NCBI RefSeq assembly: GCF_000687875.1
Contig: NZ_JHYG01000004.1
Coordinates: 1 to 64,000 of the forward strand
Origin: Acidocella facilis ATCC 35904
Lineage (GTDB): Bacteria; Pseudomonadota; Alphaproteobacteria; Acetobacterales; Acetobacteraceae
Direction of reading: 5' to 3'
DNA length: 64,000 nucleotides
A program made the translations under genes and the position numbers. A model generated the notes under the pieces. That model had not been told where the DNA came from. It saw only the letters and a list, made by a program, of their open reading frames with translations, and searched no databases. This document shows, one piece after another, positions 63,252-64,000 of the stretch; position 1 is the first letter of the stretch, and the number at the start of each line of letters is the position of its first letter.

Positions 63252-64000
63252 CCCTCAACCTCCGGCCGGGTGATGAGCCTCCTTCCCGCCGGAAGGGGGC
63301 TTCGGGCCGTGGCGACTCGCCGCGTGCCGAGCAGGTGCGTGTCACCGGCTCGGATCTCGACCAGCGCGGCGCGCTGGAGCGCGCCCGGGGCCGGCTGGTC
63401 ATCGGCGCTTTCGTCTTCATCGGCCTGTTCAGCCTGCTCGGGCTGAAGCTGATCTGGGCGACGGTGGTGGCGCCGATCCATCCCAGCGCCGCGCAGATCG
63501 CGGCGATGACCCCGCAGCTCTCCGAGACCCCGCCGCCGCCCTCGCGCGCCGACATCGTCGATCGCAACGGCGTCATCCTCGCCGTCTCGCTGCCCGGCGC
63601 CTCGCTTTACGCCGACCCGCAGCAGGTGCCCGACCCGCAGGCCGCCGCCACCGTGCTTGCCAACGCGCTGCCCGGCGCCAACCAGGCCTGGCTCGCGCAT
63701 CAGCTGGGTGATGGCGTGCCCGCCGAGAAGCGCAAGGAATTCGTCTATCTCGACCGCCGGCTGACCCCGCAGGAAGAGCTGGCGGTGAACTCGCTCGGCA
63801 TTCCCGGCGTGTATTTCGAAAACCGCGAGGAGCGGCATTATCCGGATGGCAATCTCGCCGCGCATATTCTGGGCGGGGTGCGCATCGACAGCTCCGGTGT
63901 GGCCGGCGTCGAGGAATATTTCAATAAGCGCCTGACCACCGACCCGCAGCCGCTGCAGCTCTCCATCGATGCCCGCATCGAGAGCATCGTGCATGACGAG
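63248..64000 (+). CDS. ftsI: Penicillin-binding protein / FtsI, N-terminal part (truncated by window)
   Basis: The frame is open from 63248 to the right edge, about 251 codons. It begins with TTG, overlapping the ftsL stop as TTGA; no ATG occurs before the membrane helix. After a basic N-terminal segment, a transmembrane helix (about 55-75, LVIGAFVFIGLFSLLGLKLI) is followed by the dimerisation domain with SRADIVDRNGVILAVSL and the HILGGVRIDSSGVAGVEEYF block. These are typical of FtsI/PBP3, the septal transpeptidase. The catalytic domain lies beyond the window. Confidence 0.9.
   Translation, partial: MTLNLRPGDEPPSRRKGASGRGDSPRAEQVRVTGSDLDQRGALERARGRLVIGAFVFIGLFSLLGLKLIWATVVAPIHPSAAQIAAMTPQLSETPPPPSRADIVDRNGVILAVSLPGASLYADPQQVPDPQAAATVLANALPGANQAWLAHQLGDGVPAEKRKEFVYLDRRLTPQEELAVNSLGIPGVYFENREERHYPDGNLAAHILGGVRIDSSGVAGVEEYFNKRLTTDPQPLQLSIDARIESIVHDE

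Overview
The window is a high-GC alphaproteobacterial chromosome segment. The gene set fits Rhodospirillales, most likely family Acetobacteraceae: HpnN hopanoid transporter, a single bifunctional Rsh, a FYDLN-type zinc-ribbon protein, mraZ-rsmH-ftsL-ftsI with a very long FtsL, and several dense families of intergenic palindromes. No rRNA operon and no CRISPR array are present. The taxon is an inference from gene content and repeat style only.

Positions 1-10040 are accessory DNA. The left edge cuts through an IS21-family element (5' end of istA plus its terminal repeats). Then come a repeat-rich AT-rich spacer, a small unknown gene, and a complete type I restriction-modification operon on the minus strand (hsdM-hsdS-hsdR plus a SprT-like zinc metallopeptidase, all translationally overlapped). 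A tyrosine integrase sits at the right end. The island abuts the terminator of the ribosomal operon rplM-rpsI, and iterated 11-bp repeats lie between integrase and terminator, so this looks like an integrative island that uses the rpsI 3' flank.

Positions 10041-25160 are core genes with some surface-polysaccharide genes: rplM-rpsI, purH, a small secreted protein, creA, a glycosyltransferase, galE, a heparinase II/III-like protein, rpe, a GT87-like membrane protein of lower GC, rsmB, panE and a YbaK-type deacylase. At 23219-24872 lies an unrecognised locus: a membrane-anchored ABC ATPase that has lost the usual signature, Q-loop and H-loop residues, followed by two tandem paralogous tail-anchored miniproteins. 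A tRNA-Ala(CGC) follows.

Positions 25282-42180 carry yggT-hpnN-RHH, pheST (convergent), pal-cpoB-tilS-ftsH (envelope and proteolysis; tolQRAB is absent here), the panB-pncC-pgpA-slt minus-strand group, and dapA-smpB.

Positions 42175-58170 carry a family 5-like uracil-DNA glycosylase with an NYN nuclease gene, folK, rpoZ-rsh-acpS, a flavin-reductase-like protein, DUF952 plus an unknown gene, an aminotransferase with succinate-semialdehyde dehydrogenase, aroA-cmk, a FYDLN zinc-ribbon protein, and a large AsmA-like protein. Positions 58288-64000 carry a TerB/DnaJ protein, a LysE exporter, an AmpD-like amidase, the RNase P RNA gene, and the start of the division cluster mraZ-rsmH-ftsL-ftsI, which runs off the right edge.

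Intergenic space is repeatedly filled by palindromes of three kinds: TAGAGC-ended palindromes, AAAAGTTTTTGGGG/CCAAAAACTTTT elements with an inner hairpin, and one very large nested palindrome between ftsH and panB. Most sit at gene ends and could act as bidirectional terminators, while their extended similarity suggests they are dispersed mobile-like repeats.
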